Program-made: the position numbers and the translations under genes
From: Microbacterium ureisolvens
GTDB taxonomy: Bacteria > Actinomycetota > Actinomycetes > Actinomycetales > Microbacteriaceae
DNA length: 64,000 nucleotides
Direction: 5' to 3'
Assembly (NCBI RefSeq): GCF_015278315.1
Contig: NZ_JADIJE010000001.1
Coordinates: forward strand, 248,001-312,000
The notes under the pieces: model-generated
The model's input: the letters and a program-made list of their open reading frames with translations, nothing else
Database searches by the model: none
Told to the model about the DNA's origin: nothing
Part shown: positions 34,761 through 43,401 of the stretch, piece by piece
How the letters are laid out: every line of letters begins with the position of its first letter
Numbering within the stretch: the first letter of the stretch is position 1

Positions 34761-34969
34761 CAGACGCGTACGGCGGAGTAGCCGGCCTCGTCGACGGCCG
34801 CCAGTACAGCGGCGTCGTCGACATCCTGGTCACTGGTCACGACGAGTTTGCCGGTCTGGGCGCTGACGTCGATGCCCTGGACGCCGGCGATCTGGCGGAC
34901 CTCGTCGCGGACCGACTTCTCGCAGTGCCCGCACGACATGCCCGTCACCTGGTACTCGGTGGTCGTCAT
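34760..34969 (-). CDS. copZ: Copper chaperone CopZ (HMA domain)
   Basis: A 69-residue heavy-metal-associated domain, ferredoxin-like, with the Cu(I)-binding motif MSCGHC near residues 11-16. It carries Cu(I) to CopA. ATG 34969 has AAGGAG five bases away; the frame is open further upstream but would run into the operator region. First gene of the operon, directly behind two CsoR-type sites. Confidence 0.92.
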   Translation of the reverse strand: MTTTEYQVTGMSCGHCEKSVRDEVRQIAGVQGIDVSAQTGKLVVTSDQDVDDAAVLAAVDEAGYSAVRV

Positions 34970-34985
34970 TCTCGCTCCTTGCTCG

Positions 34986-35039
34986 GTACCCCCAGTGGGT
35001 ATGTGCCCATCGTAGCAAACACATACCCGGTTGGGGTAT
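34986..35039 (-). promoter_or_regulatory. Two CsoR-type operators at the copZ promoter
   Basis: GTACCCCCAGTGGGTAT (34986-35002) and ATACCCGGTTGGGGTAT (35023-35039) both show the TACCC-N-GGGTA type of copper operator. Between them, on the minus strand, TACGAT is a possible -10 element (35009-35014). Binding to either site would cover the promoter. Confidence 0.75.
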
Positions 35040-35098
35040 TCCCGCACGAAGAAGAGGTTCCCCGCGGCGTGGGTCAGGCCGGCGGTGCCGGCATCCTG

Positions 35099-35998
35099 TC
35101 AGGGCTCCTCTGGAATCACGCCTTCGACATCCGCGCCTGGATGGGCTGCGCCTCCGCGCGCCTGTGCAGATGCCGCAGCGGCCCGTTTGCTGCGCCGGTC
35201 CTCTCGGATGACGCTGATGAGGCTGATCGTGGTCGCGATGAGGAGCAGGACTTGGACGGTCACCGGGAGCGGTTCTGGGCTTCCGGAGTGGTCCTGCGGC
35301 ATGGATGCTGCTGGAGTGCCTGCACCGGAGGCGAGGTAAAGAACCCAGTCGGTGAGGGCGTGCGCGAGCATGGCTGCCCAGAGCCGCCCGGTCACGCGTC
35401 GCACCCAGTAGTACGAGGCTCCGGCCGCGGCGAGGAACGACACCTGGAAGGCGATGGCGGCGATCGGGACGCCGGCGATGATGCTTCCGGGAATGTGCGC
35501 GAGCGCGAAGACGGCGCTGGTTGCCAGAAGCGCGACGAGCTCGCCATGCCTGGCCCTGACGGCGGTCAGCAGGACGCCGCGGATGACGAGCTCCTCTCCG
35601 AATCCGACCATGAGTGTTCCGGCGGCGATGATGAGGATGTAGCCGATGGAGCGCGACGCCCAGGGGATGTCGCCCAGCTGACTGATGGGCAGCAGCACGA
35701 CGAGGACAGGAATGGAGGCGAGCCACCAACGCCGTGGAGTCAGTGTCGGGGTCGGCCGCTCCCGCCAGACGTCCTTCCCCCACTTCGCCCAGCGCAGGAA
35801 CAGCAGCAGCCCGACGATCGCGATCGCGAGCGGGATGAAATGCCCCAGGGCGAACTGCGCAAGCTCCTGGTCATCGCTCACCAGCCCACTCAGCAGGTCG
35901 CCGAGACCGGCGGCCAGGAGAACGTAGAGGGCGACGATCGCGAGCGCGAGCCACACGCTCCGTGGACGCCCGGCCGTCACGGGCACGGCGTCACGCAT
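35099..35998 (-). CDS. CPBP-family intramembrane metalloprotease
   Basis: A 299-residue polytopic protein of the CAAX-protease/bacteriocin-processing (CPBP, ABI) family with about eight helices. Catalytic motifs are visible: EELVIRG near residue 160, FALAHIPG, and HALTDW. The C-terminal ~35 residues are Arg/Ala-rich and cytosolic. ATG 35998 overlaps the end of a second CPBP gene by eight bases, so the two are a tandem pair. Family members cleave prenylated or signal-type peptides or act in bacteriocin self-immunity; the substrate here is unknown. Confidence 0.85.
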   Translation of the reverse strand: MRDAVPVTAGRPRSVWLALAIVALYVLLAAGLGDLLSGLVSDDQELAQFALGHFIPLAIAIVGLLLFLRWAKWGKDVWRERPTPTLTPRRWWLASIPVLVVLLPISQLGDIPWASRSIGYILIIAAGTLMVGFGEELVIRGVLLTAVRARHGELVALLATSAVFALAHIPGSIIAGVPIAAIAFQVSFLAAAGASYYWVRRVTGRLWAAMLAHALTDWVLYLASGAGTPAASMPQDHSGSPEPLPVTVQVLLLIATTISLISVIREDRRSKRAAAASAQARGGAAHPGADVEGVIPEEP

Positions 35999-36758
35999 GA
36001 GCGTCGATCCGCTCGTCCGCACCGCGGATGACGAATGCGACGACCGCGAGGGCGAGGACACCGGCGGTCAGGTACACGATCGATCCGACGCCTGCGAGGG
36101 GTCCCGGTGTGCCGTGTCCGACGGCGAACACCGAGAAGTCCCACAGGCCGTGCAGCACCATCGCCCAGATCAGCGCCCCAGTGGTCCTGCGCAGGATGTA
36201 GAAGATCGTGCCACCCAGGAAGGCGAAGACCACCTGCTGCAGCGTCGAAGGCAGATCCTGCCCGTTCGCGGCATTGATCAGATGCATGAGAGCGAACAGG
36301 GCCGTGGTGAGGAACCACACCCAGCCCTCGCGAAGCCTGCTGCGCAGCGACGTGAGCAGCAGCCCGCGGGTAGTCAGCTCTTCGGTGAAGCCGACGATGA
36401 CGAGCACGATCGACGCAGCGAAGAACGCGCCGTCGTACGATCCCCAATCGGTTGCGGCGAGATTCATCAGCACTGCAACGCCCATCAGGATCGGCGCGAT
36501 GATCGGCCAACGGACGCTGCGCTTTCGGTCGTGCAGCGCAGGACCCCACCAACCGAGAAGGGTTGTCGTGATCGCGAGAAGGATCGCGGCGATGATGAGC
36601 GAGAGCCCAACGCCAAGGAAGAGATTGCCCCCGCTCTCACCGAGATCGGTGTAGGAGACCCCGCTCAGCCGCTGCACCAGGAACACAACCGCCGCATACC
36701 CGACATAGATCGCCAGGCCGATCCATACCCGGGGTCGCACCTTCAGAATCTCAGTCAC
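35991..36758 (-). CDS. CPBP-family intramembrane metalloprotease
   Basis: A ~255-residue polytopic CPBP protein with TEELTTRG (Glu-Glu-x3-Arg), FALMHLIN and HGLWDF motifs. GTG 36758 is chosen because AAGGA lies at a normal distance; an ATG three codons earlier (36767) would leave no room for a ribosome site. Upstream gene of a two-gene unit with a second CPBP protein. No bacteriocin-like precursor was seen nearby. Body identity to the neighbour is low, so this is an old duplication or independent acquisition. Confidence 0.83.
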   Translation of the reverse strand: MTEILKVRPRVWIGLAIYVGYAAVVFLVQRLSGVSYTDLGESGGNLFLGVGLSLIIAAILLAITTTLLGWWGPALHDRKRSVRWPIIAPILMGVAVLMNLAATDWGSYDGAFFAASIVLVIVGFTEELTTRGLLLTSLRSRLREGWVWFLTTALFALMHLINAANGQDLPSTLQQVVFAFLGGTIFYILRRTTGALIWAMVLHGLWDFSVFAVGHGTPGPLAGVGSIVYLTAGVLALAVVAFVIRGADERIDAHA

Positions 36759-36985
36759 AAGGCACATCCTTGCAGGGCCGCGTTTCGCACAGATGACTCC
36801 TGAACATCGGAGTCGGTCTCTCGCACGGTCAGCCGGAGCAGAGCGGCCTCAACGAGCGCCTGAACGCAAGTCGCTTCAGAAGTGGGTTGGGGCTGAGCGG
36901 CCCGGGGTGTCCAGCTGTGATGCGCCAGGGACGCCTCCATCGACGACGTTGACTCTTCCCTCGCGGCCAGGCACGGGCCAAAAAG

Positions 36986-37010
36986 AAAACCCCTGCTGAA
37001 CAGGGGTTTT
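36986..37010 (-). terminator. Rho-independent terminator of tRNA-Ser
   Basis: On the minus strand AAAACCCCTG, loop TTCAG, CAGGGGTTTT, then CTTTTT. Stem of ten pairs with a real U-tract, directly after the tRNA gene. It is the clearest classical terminator in the window. Confidence 0.9.
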
Positions 37011-37012
37011 CA

Positions 37013-37106
37013 TGGCGGTGACGGTGGGATTTGAACCCACGGTAGGGGGTTACCCTACACAACTTTTCGAGAGTTGCACCTTCGGCCGCTCGGACACGTC
37101 ACCGCC
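37013..37106 (-). tRNA. tRNA-Ser(CGA)
   Basis: Class II tRNA with acceptor GGCGGTG/CACCGCC, anticodon stem CAACT/AGTTG with loop CTCGAAA (anticodon CGA, reading UCG), a long variable arm (TGTAGGGTAACCCCCTAC region) and the T arm GTGGGTTCAAATCCCAC. The CCA end is not encoded. A terminator follows at once. Confidence 0.95.
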
Positions 37107-37207
37107 GACAAGCTTACGACACGTCGGCGGATGCCGCGAATCGGCGCCTCGCCTCGATCCGCCCGCGGCCCGCCCCGGTGTCGCCGGGCGGGGCTAGCGT
37201 GGGGAGC

Positions 37208-38602
37208 ATGGCCGACGACGGCGCGACGCGCGCGCTCACGAACCGCATGAGCACGACGCAGCGGTTCGTGCTGTGGATCGCGGTACTCGGCTCGTTCGTG
37301 GCCTTCCTCGACGGCACGATCGTCAACGTCGCGCTCCCGGCGATCAGCGACGAGCTGGGCGGCGGCATCACGACGCAGCAATGGGTGGTCGACGCGTACC
37401 TCATCACGCTCGGCGCACTCATCCTCGTGGCGGGATCGGTCAGCGACGCGTACGGACGTGTGCTCGTGCTGCGGATCGGGCTCATCGGCTTCGGCATCGC
37501 GTCGATCGCCATCGCGGCGGCGCCGACGGCCGAGTTCCTCATCGTCGCCCGCGCGGTGCAGGGCGCTGCCGGCGCCTTCCTGGTGCCGAGCTCGCTCGCG
37601 CTCATCACGTCGAACTTCACCGGGGCCGCGCAGGGGCGCGCGATCGGCATCTGGACCGCCATGACGACCTCGGCGATGATCGTCGGCCCGCTGATCGGCG
37701 GCATCCTCGTCGACCTGGCGTCATGGCGGCTGGCGTTCCTCATCAACGTGCTCCCGATCGGCGTCACGCTGCTGCTGCTCGCCCGCGGCGGGGTGCGCGA
37801 CAGCCGTCAGGAGGGCGCCTCCATCGACTGGATCGGCGCCGCACTGTGCACGCTGGGCCTCGGCGGCATGGTCTACGCGCTGATCGAGCAGCCGAACTTC
37901 GGGTGGGCCTCGCCCGCGATCTGGATCCCCCTCCTCGGCGGAGCGGCACTGTTCCTCGCGTTCATCCTGCGGCAGCGCGTCGTGAGCCACCCGATCCTGC
38001 CGCTGGACCTCTTCCGGGTCCGCAACTTCTGGACGGGCAACGTCGCCACCACCTTCATCTACGGGGCGCTCGCCCTCAACGGCCTGGTGGTCGTCGTCTA
38101 CCTCCAGGAAGGCGCCGGCCTGCCGGCGACCCTCGCGGGCCTGGCCAGCCTTCCGATGACGATCCTCATGATCCTCTTCAGTTCCCGCATCGGCACGCTG
38201 AGCGGCAGGTGGGGCCCGCGCCTGTTCATGACGGTCGGCCCGATCATGATGGGCGTGGGTGCACTCCTCCTCCTCACCGTCGACGAGGCGTTCTCCTACT
38301 GGTGGCAGGTGCTCCCGAGCATGATCGTCATGGGCGCCGGGCTCGCGCTCACGGTGGCTCCGCTCACGTCGGCCATCCTGGGCGCCATCGGCCCCGAACG
38401 GTCGGGCATCGCCTCGGCCGTCAACAACGCCGTGGCCCGCGTGGCCGGGCTCATCGCGATCGCGCTCCTGGCCACCATCGTCGGCGGGGCGCTCGACCTC
38501 GACGGCTTCCATCGCGCCGCCATCGTCACGGCGGTGCTCATGATCGCCGGCGGGATCACGTCGTTCCTCGGCATCCGCAATCCGCCGCGAACGACGGATT
38601 GA
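37208..38602 (+). CDS. MFS drug/solute exporter, DHA2 (14-helix) family
   Basis: A 464-residue major facilitator of the EmrB/QacA type: motif D1 region LDGTIVNVALPAI, motif A-like GSVSDAYGRVLVLR, and motif C-like WTAMTTSAMIVGPLIGG. About 14 helices. ATG 37208 has GGGGAGC upstream; the frame opens a little earlier. Such proteins expel hydrophobic drugs or dyes using the proton gradient. It stands alone between tRNA-Ser and ldh without a local regulator. Confidence 0.88.
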   Translation: MADDGATRALTNRMSTTQRFVLWIAVLGSFVAFLDGTIVNVALPAISDELGGGITTQQWVVDAYLITLGALILVAGSVSDAYGRVLVLRIGLIGFGIASIAIAAAPTAEFLIVARAVQGAAGAFLVPSSLALITSNFTGAAQGRAIGIWTAMTTSAMIVGPLIGGILVDLASWRLAFLINVLPIGVTLLLLARGGVRDSRQEGASIDWIGAALCTLGLGGMVYALIEQPNFGWASPAIWIPLLGGAALFLAFILRQRVVSHPILPLDLFRVRNFWTGNVATTFIYGALALNGLVVVVYLQEGAGLPATLAGLASLPMTILMILFSSRIGTLSGRWGPRLFMTVGPIMMGVGALLLLTVDEAFSYWWQVLPSMIVMGAGLALTVAPLTSAILGAIGPERSGIASAVNNAVARVAGLIAIALLATIVGGALDLDGFHRAAIVTAVLMIAGGITSFLGIRNPPRTTD

Positions 38603-38652
38603 CCCGGCCGTCGCCCTGGCCCGCGGCATCCGTCCCCTGCAAGACTGGCCGC

Positions 38653-39606
38653 ATGGCCGTCATCGAGAACTCGAAAGTCACCATCGTCGGAGCCGGCAGC
38701 GTCGGCTCGAGCGCCGCGTACGCCGCGCTCATCCGGGGGTCCGCCCGTCACGTCGCGCTGTACGACATCGCCACCCAGAAGGTCGAGGCTGAGGTCCTCG
38801 ACCTCGCGCACGGCACGCAGTTCACCGGTTCCAGCGACATCATCGGCGGCAGCGACCTGTCGGTCGTCGAGGGATCGCACGTCGTCGTGATCACCGCGGG
38901 CGCAAAACAGGATCCGGGCCAGACGCGCATCGAGCTCGCCGGCGTGAACGCCGGGATCATGAAGAAGATGATGCCGCAGCTGCTCGAAGCAGCACCCGAG
39001 GCCATCTACGTCGTCGTCACCAACCCGTGCGACGTGCTGACGGTGCTCGCACAGGAAGACACCGGGCTGCCGCCCGAGCGCATCTTCGCCTCGGGCACCG
39101 TGCTCGACACCTCGCGCCTGCGCTGGAAGCTCGCTGAGCGCGCGGGCGTCTCGACGTCGAGCGTGCACGCCTACATCGTCGGCGAGCACGGCGACACCGA
39201 GTTCCCGCTGTGGTCGAAGGCGACGATCGGCACCGTTCCGATCCTCGAATGGGTCACCCCGCGCGGCGACCGGATGACGGTGGACGAGCTCGACCAGATC
39301 GCGGTCGACGTGCGCGACGCCGCCTACAAGGTGATCCAGGGCAAGGGCGCGACGAACTACGCCATCGGCCTGTCCAGCGCCCGCATCATCGAGGCGATCC
39401 TGAACGACGAGCGGGCGGTCATGCCGGTCTCGCCGGTGCTGCACGACTTCCACGGTGTCGACGGCGTCGCGCTGTCGGTGCCGTCGGTGGTCAGCGCCGC
39501 AGGCGCGGTGCCGATCCGCGAGACGAAATTCGACGAGAAGGAGCTCGACCTCTTCCACGCCTCTGCGGACGCGCTGAAGAAGGTCGCCGACTCGCTGCGC
39601 GGCTGA
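38653..39606 (+). CDS. ldh: L-lactate dehydrogenase
   Basis: NAD-dependent pyruvate/L-lactate interconversion. The 317-residue protein has Rossmann GAGSVGSS (residues 13-20), the substrate-specificity loop AKQDPGQTR with Gln86 (Gln marks lactate, Arg would mark malate) and Arg92, LDTSRLR with substrate Arg155, and catalytic His179 in GEHGDTE. ATG 38653 follows the MFS gene stop by 50 bases. Normal length, no regulatory extension. Confidence 0.95.
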   Translation: MAVIENSKVTIVGAGSVGSSAAYAALIRGSARHVALYDIATQKVEAEVLDLAHGTQFTGSSDIIGGSDLSVVEGSHVVVITAGAKQDPGQTRIELAGVNAGIMKKMMPQLLEAAPEAIYVVVTNPCDVLTVLAQEDTGLPPERIFASGTVLDTSRLRWKLAERAGVSTSSVHAYIVGEHGDTEFPLWSKATIGTVPILEWVTPRGDRMTVDELDQIAVDVRDAAYKVIQGKGATNYAIGLSSARIIEAILNDERAVMPVSPVLHDFHGVDGVALSVPSVVSAAGAVPIRETKFDEKELDLFHASADALKKVADSLRG

Positions 39607-39666
39607 CGACGGGATCGGATGCCGGGCCCGCTAGTCTCGTCCTGCATCGACGATTCGGGGGTCATC

Positions 39667-40845
39667 GTGCACACACGCTTCCCTGCGCGCGCTCGGGGCG
39701 CGCTCGCCGCGGCGGTGACGGTCGTCGCGCTCGCCGTCGCCGGCTGCTCGACACCCGCGTCTGCACCCGCACCGACTCCCGGCGCCACCGACACGGCGCA
39801 GGCATTCCCGGGGGAGGTAGCGGCTGAGCTGCAGGGGGTGCTCGACGCGGCCCCGATCGGCGACCGCCTGCCGGGGGTGATCGCGCGGGTCGTCACGGCC
39901 GACGGCGTCTGGACGGGCGCGGCGGGCACGGTGGCGCTCGGCTCCGACGCCGAGCCCTCGGCGGTCGACCGCACGCGCATCGGCAGCCTCACCAAGACCA
40001 TGACGGCGACGATCCTGCTGCAGCTCGTCGGCGAAGGGCTCGTCACCCTCGAAGACCCGATCTCGAAGTACGTGCCCGACTCGCCCAACGGCGCGGCGAC
40101 CCTGCGGCAGCTCGCCGACATGACCAGCGGCATCCCGTCGTACTCGCTCGATCCCGAGTGGGAGCAGGCGTACTTCGGCGATCCGTCCGCCGTCTTCACC
40201 TCGCAGCAGCTGCTCGACTACGCCAAGACGCTGCCGCTGGACGGCGCCCCGGGCGAGACCTGGGTCTACTCCAACACCAATTACGTGCTGCTGGGCATGG
40301 TGATCGAGCAGGTGCTCGGCCAGCCCATCGCCGACGTCTTCGCGGACCGGCTCTTCGCACCGCTCGGGATGGAGGCATCCGTCTATCCCGACGAATCGGC
40401 GGCGATCGACGAGCCGCACCTGCGCGGCGTCACCCTGCAGGGTCAGCCGGGCGACGCACCGGTCGACGCGACGGACTGGAACCCGTCTTTCGGATCCACC
40501 GCCGGCGAAGTCGTCTCGACGCTCGACGATCTGACGCTCTGGGCGCACGCGCTCTTCACGGGTGAGGGCGTGCTGACGCCGGAGCTGCAGCAGCTGCGGC
40601 GCGAGTCGATCCTCTCGTCGCCGCCGCCGAACAGCCCGGAAGGCGGCTACGGCATCGGGTGGGGCAAGCGCCCCGACGGCTGGTGGGGGCACTCGGGCAC
40701 GATCCCCGGCTTCACCACGTCGGTGTTCCACTCCTACGACGAGGACGCCACGATCATCGTCGTCGCCTCCAGCGACATCGCGTTCGAAGGGGGCGGGGAG
40801 CCCGCGCCCGCGATCTTCGAGGAGCTCGCCGCGGCGCTCGGCTGA
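39667..40845 (+). CDS. Serine beta-lactamase-like hydrolase lipoprotein (class C/PBP4* fold)
   Basis: A 392-residue exported lipoprotein with lipobox VAGC (Cys ~27). Catalytic motifs of the beta-lactamase/DD-peptidase fold are all present: SLTK (nucleophile Ser and Lys), YSNTNY (Tyr-x-Asn) and HSG near the C-terminus. Family members are D-alanyl-D-alanine carboxypeptidases, esterases or D-amino-acid peptidases; true class C beta-lactamase is less likely. GTG 39667 is preferred because it places the signal peptide at the N-terminus; the longer frame adds residues unlike a signal. Confidence 0.85.
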   Translation: MHTRFPARARGALAAAVTVVALAVAGCSTPASAPAPTPGATDTAQAFPGEVAAELQGVLDAAPIGDRLPGVIARVVTADGVWTGAAGTVALGSDAEPSAVDRTRIGSLTKTMTATILLQLVGEGLVTLEDPISKYVPDSPNGAATLRQLADMTSGIPSYSLDPEWEQAYFGDPSAVFTSQQLLDYAKTLPLDGAPGETWVYSNTNYVLLGMVIEQVLGQPIADVFADRLFAPLGMEASVYPDESAAIDEPHLRGVTLQGQPGDAPVDATDWNPSFGSTAGEVVSTLDDLTLWAHALFTGEGVLTPELQQLRRESILSSPPPNSPEGGYGIGWGKRPDGWWGHSGTIPGFTTSVFHSYDEDATIIVVASSDIAFEGGGEPAPAIFEELAAALG

Positions 40846-40939
40846 GCGACGGAGAGCGGATGCCGGCGGCCGGTGCCGACGGCGCGTCTGACCGGGCGCG
40901 GCACCGGGTGATGTCGGGCCTCCCGCCTACGCTGGGGGC

Positions 40940-42310
40940 ATGGCCGCAGCCCGACGCCCGACGCAGACCGCGCCCTATCGGTGCACCGAGTGCGGGTGGA
41001 CGACCATCAAGTGGGTCGGTCGCTGCGGCGAGTGCCAGCAGTGGGGCACCGTGGTCGAAGCCGCAGAGCAGACCGGCATCCTGCGGTCCGTGACTCCGGT
41101 GTCTCCCGGCGCCGCACGCGCCGCACAGCCGATCACGCGCATCGACACGTCCGACGCCCCCCGGCGCACCACCGGGGTCGGCGAATTCGACCGGGTGCTG
41201 GGCGGCGGGCTCGTGCCCGGCGCGGCGATCCTGCTGTCGGGAGAGCCGGGCGTCGGCAAATCGACCCTGCTGCTCGAGGTGGCCGCGCGCTCCGCGCAGG
41301 CGGGGCGCCGCGTGCTGTACGCGAGCGCGGAGGAGTCGACGGCCCAGGTGCGCCTGCGCGCCGAGCGCACCGGCGCGCTGCACGACGAGCTGTACCTCGC
41401 GAGCGAGACCGACCTCGCGACGATCCTCGGTCACATCGACGACGTGGCCCCCGACCTCTTGATCGTCGACTCGGTGCAGACGGTGTCTTCCGCGCTGTCG
41501 GAGGGCATGGCGGGGCATCCGTCGCAGGTTCGTGAGGTGGCGGCGACGCTCATCCGCGTCGCCAAGGAGCGCGCGCTCCCGACGATCATCGTCGGCCACG
41601 TCACGAAAGACGGGTCGATCGCGGGCCCACGGATCCTCGAGCACCTCGTCGACGTGGTGTGCCAGTTCGAGGGCGACCGGCAGACCTCCCTGCGCTTCGT
41701 GCGCGCGCTCAAGAACCGCTTCGGGCCGACCGACGAGGTCGGATGCTTCGACATGACCGGCGCGGGCATCGCCGAGGTCCCCGATCCGAGCGCCCTGTTC
41801 CTCGGGCACGGCAGCACCGAACCCGGGACGTGCGTGTCGATCGCTCTGGAAGGGCGACGGGCCCTCCCTGTCGAGGTGCAGGCGCTCACGATCGACAGCA
41901 AGTCGCCCAATCCCCGGCGCATCGTCAACGGCGTCGACGCCGCCCGCGTCGCCACCGTGCTGGCCGTCCTCGAGAAGCGCGTCGACATCAAGACCTCCGA
42001 CAAGGACGTCTACGTCTCCACCGTCGGCGGCGTGCGGTTCGTCGAGCCGGCGGCCGACCTCGCGATCGCCCTCGCGGTCGCCGGCGCCGTGAAGGGCTGG
42101 AACATCCCGCGGCACATCGCCGCCGTCGGCGAGCTGAGCCTCGCCGGCGAGATCCGGCCGGTCGCCCAGGCCGCGCAGCGGCGCACCGAAGCCGCGAGAC
42201 TCGGCTACCGCGACCTCATCGACGACCGTTCCGGCCGGCTTCGCGGAGCGCTGGACGACGTGCGCACGCGATCGAAGGGACGCCCCGGTGAGGACGGCCC
42301 CGGGTTCTGA
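40940..42310 (+). CDS. radA: DNA repair protein RadA
   Basis: A 456-residue RecA-like protein that promotes branch migration in recombination. N-terminal C4 zinc finger (YRCTECGW ... CGECQQWGT), Walker A GEPGVGKST near residue 98, the RadA-specific KNRFG motif and a C-terminal Lon-like domain with AVGELSLAGEIRPV. Length and order are normal. It is the last recognised plus-strand gene before the repeat region. Confidence 0.95.
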   Translation: MAAARRPTQTAPYRCTECGWTTIKWVGRCGECQQWGTVVEAAEQTGILRSVTPVSPGAARAAQPITRIDTSDAPRRTTGVGEFDRVLGGGLVPGAAILLSGEPGVGKSTLLLEVAARSAQAGRRVLYASAEESTAQVRLRAERTGALHDELYLASETDLATILGHIDDVAPDLLIVDSVQTVSSALSEGMAGHPSQVREVAATLIRVAKERALPTIIVGHVTKDGSIAGPRILEHLVDVVCQFEGDRQTSLRFVRALKNRFGPTDEVGCFDMTGAGIAEVPDPSALFLGHGSTEPGTCVSIALEGRRALPVEVQALTIDSKSPNPRRIVNGVDAARVATVLAVLEKRVDIKTSDKDVYVSTVGGVRFVEPAADLAIALAVAGAVKGWNIPRHIAAVGELSLAGEIRPVAQAAQRRTEAARLGYRDLIDDRSGRLRGALDDVRTRSKGRPGEDGPGF

Positions 42311-42316
42311 GCCCGG

Positions 42317-42538
42317 TCAGTGACCGCGCGGTCGCCGGCGACGGCGCGGGTCTGCCAACCCGAGTGCGATCGGGACCACGAGACCGGCGGCACAGACGAT
42401 GCCCACGAGCAGGAAATCCACCCGGCGAGTCTGCACCTTCGTCCCGGAGGACGCAAACCCTTCGCCCGGAGTGTCGAGCTTCCCTTCCCGCGACCCACGC
42501 CCCTCTAGCGCCTTGGCCACGCCGGTGTTGGGGGGCAT
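42317..42538 (-). CDS. Possible small single-pass membrane protein
   Basis: A 73-residue frame (ATG 42538) with one strong hydrophobic helix, VDFLLVGIVCAAGLVVPIAL, followed by DPRRRRRPRGH, an inside-positive tail. Codon use in the helix looks natural and the gene ends just past radA on the other strand. The ribosome site is weak, and the N-terminal half is compositionally ordinary. Could be real or a chance frame. Confidence 0.4.
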   Translation of the reverse strand: MPPNTGVAKALEGRGSREGKLDTPGEGFASSGTKVQTRRVDFLLVGIVCAAGLVVPIALGLADPRRRRRPRGH

Positions 42539-42578
42539 CCACTCGTGCCCGCGGCCGCCGCCCCTACCTGCTGGCGGA

Positions 42579-43217
42579 CCGAAAACCTGGCCCGTCACCA
42601 CGACACCCCGGAAACGGATGCCGCACCCCGGCGCGTCACATCACCGACCAGGTTTTCGGGCGCGGGGCGGTGGGGAAGAAGACCAGCCCAGGGAGCGGGG
42701 CACCGCGGACAAGAGGGTGATCGAGTACTCGCCTGTGCGGCGCCCACTTCGCCGCGTCAGGGACCGAAAACCTGGCCCGTCACCACGACACCCCGGAAAC
42801 GGATGCCGCACCCCGGCGCGTCACATCACCGACCAGGTTTTCGGGCGCAGGGCGGTGGGGAAGAAGACCAGCCCAGGGAGCGTGGCACCGCGAACAAGAG
42901 AGTGATCGAAGTACTCGCCCCGTGCGGCGCCCACTTCGCCGCGTCAGGGACCGAAAACCTGGCCCGTCACCACGACACCCAGGAAACGGATGCCACACCC
43001 CGGCGCCTCACGTCACCGACCAGGTTTTCGGGCGCAGGGCGGTGGGGAAGAAGACCGGCCCGGGGTGCGTGGCACCGCGGACGAGAGGGTGATCGAGTAC
43101 TCGCCCCGTGCGGCGCCCACTTCGCCGCGTCAGGGACCGAAAACCTGGCCCGTCACCACGACACGCCGGAAACGGATGCCACACCCCGGCGCGTCACATC
43201 ACCGACCAGGTTTTCGG
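42579..43217. repeat. Tandem array, 185-187 bp unit with an 81-bp hairpin core, four copies
   Basis: The core starts CCGAAAACCTGG and ends CCAGGTTTTCGG (12-bp terminal inverted repeats). Cores are at 42579-42659, 42764-42844, 42951-43031 and 43137-43217, each exactly 81 bases. The linkers between them (104, 106 and 105 bases) are also repeats of each other; after the fourth core the linker decays. Single-base indels between units break every reading frame, so the array is not coding. The region 42539-43401 contains no other gene. Origin and function unknown. Confidence 0.9.
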
Positions 43218-43258
43218 CGCACGGAGGCCGTGGAGAGCGCACCAGGGTTGTCCAAAGC

Positions 43259-43338
43259 GCACGCCACGCGCCCGGAATGCACGCCACGCGTCCCGCACGC
43301 ACGCCACGCGCCCGGAATGCACGCCACGCGTCCCGCAC
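43259..43338. repeat. Four 20-bp direct repeats, alternating A-B-A-B
   Basis: Units begin GCACGCCACGCG and end CCCGGAAT (A) or TCCCGCAC (B), at 43259, 43279, 43299 and 43319. The two A-B pairs are identical. The array lies 42 bases after the last large repeat. No spacers, so it is not CRISPR. Confidence 0.85.
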
Positions 43339-43401
43339 ACACCCCAAACGCACGTCACACTCCGCACCCCGAACCCGGAGAGCATCGGCCCCGCGAGCGA
43401 G

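Noticed and set aside
36986..37106. tRNA-associated integration site
   Set aside because: The tRNA-Ser is intact, and no integrase gene or direct repeat of its 3' end was seen nearby.
39667..40845. Clinical-type beta-lactamase
   Set aside because: SxxK, YxN and HxG motifs are present, but they are shared with carboxypeptidases and esterases of this fold; nothing points specifically to antibiotic hydrolysis.
42579..43338. CRISPR array
   Set aside because: Both arrays lack unique spacers: the linkers of the large array are themselves repeats and the 20-mers are contiguous. No cas gene is present.
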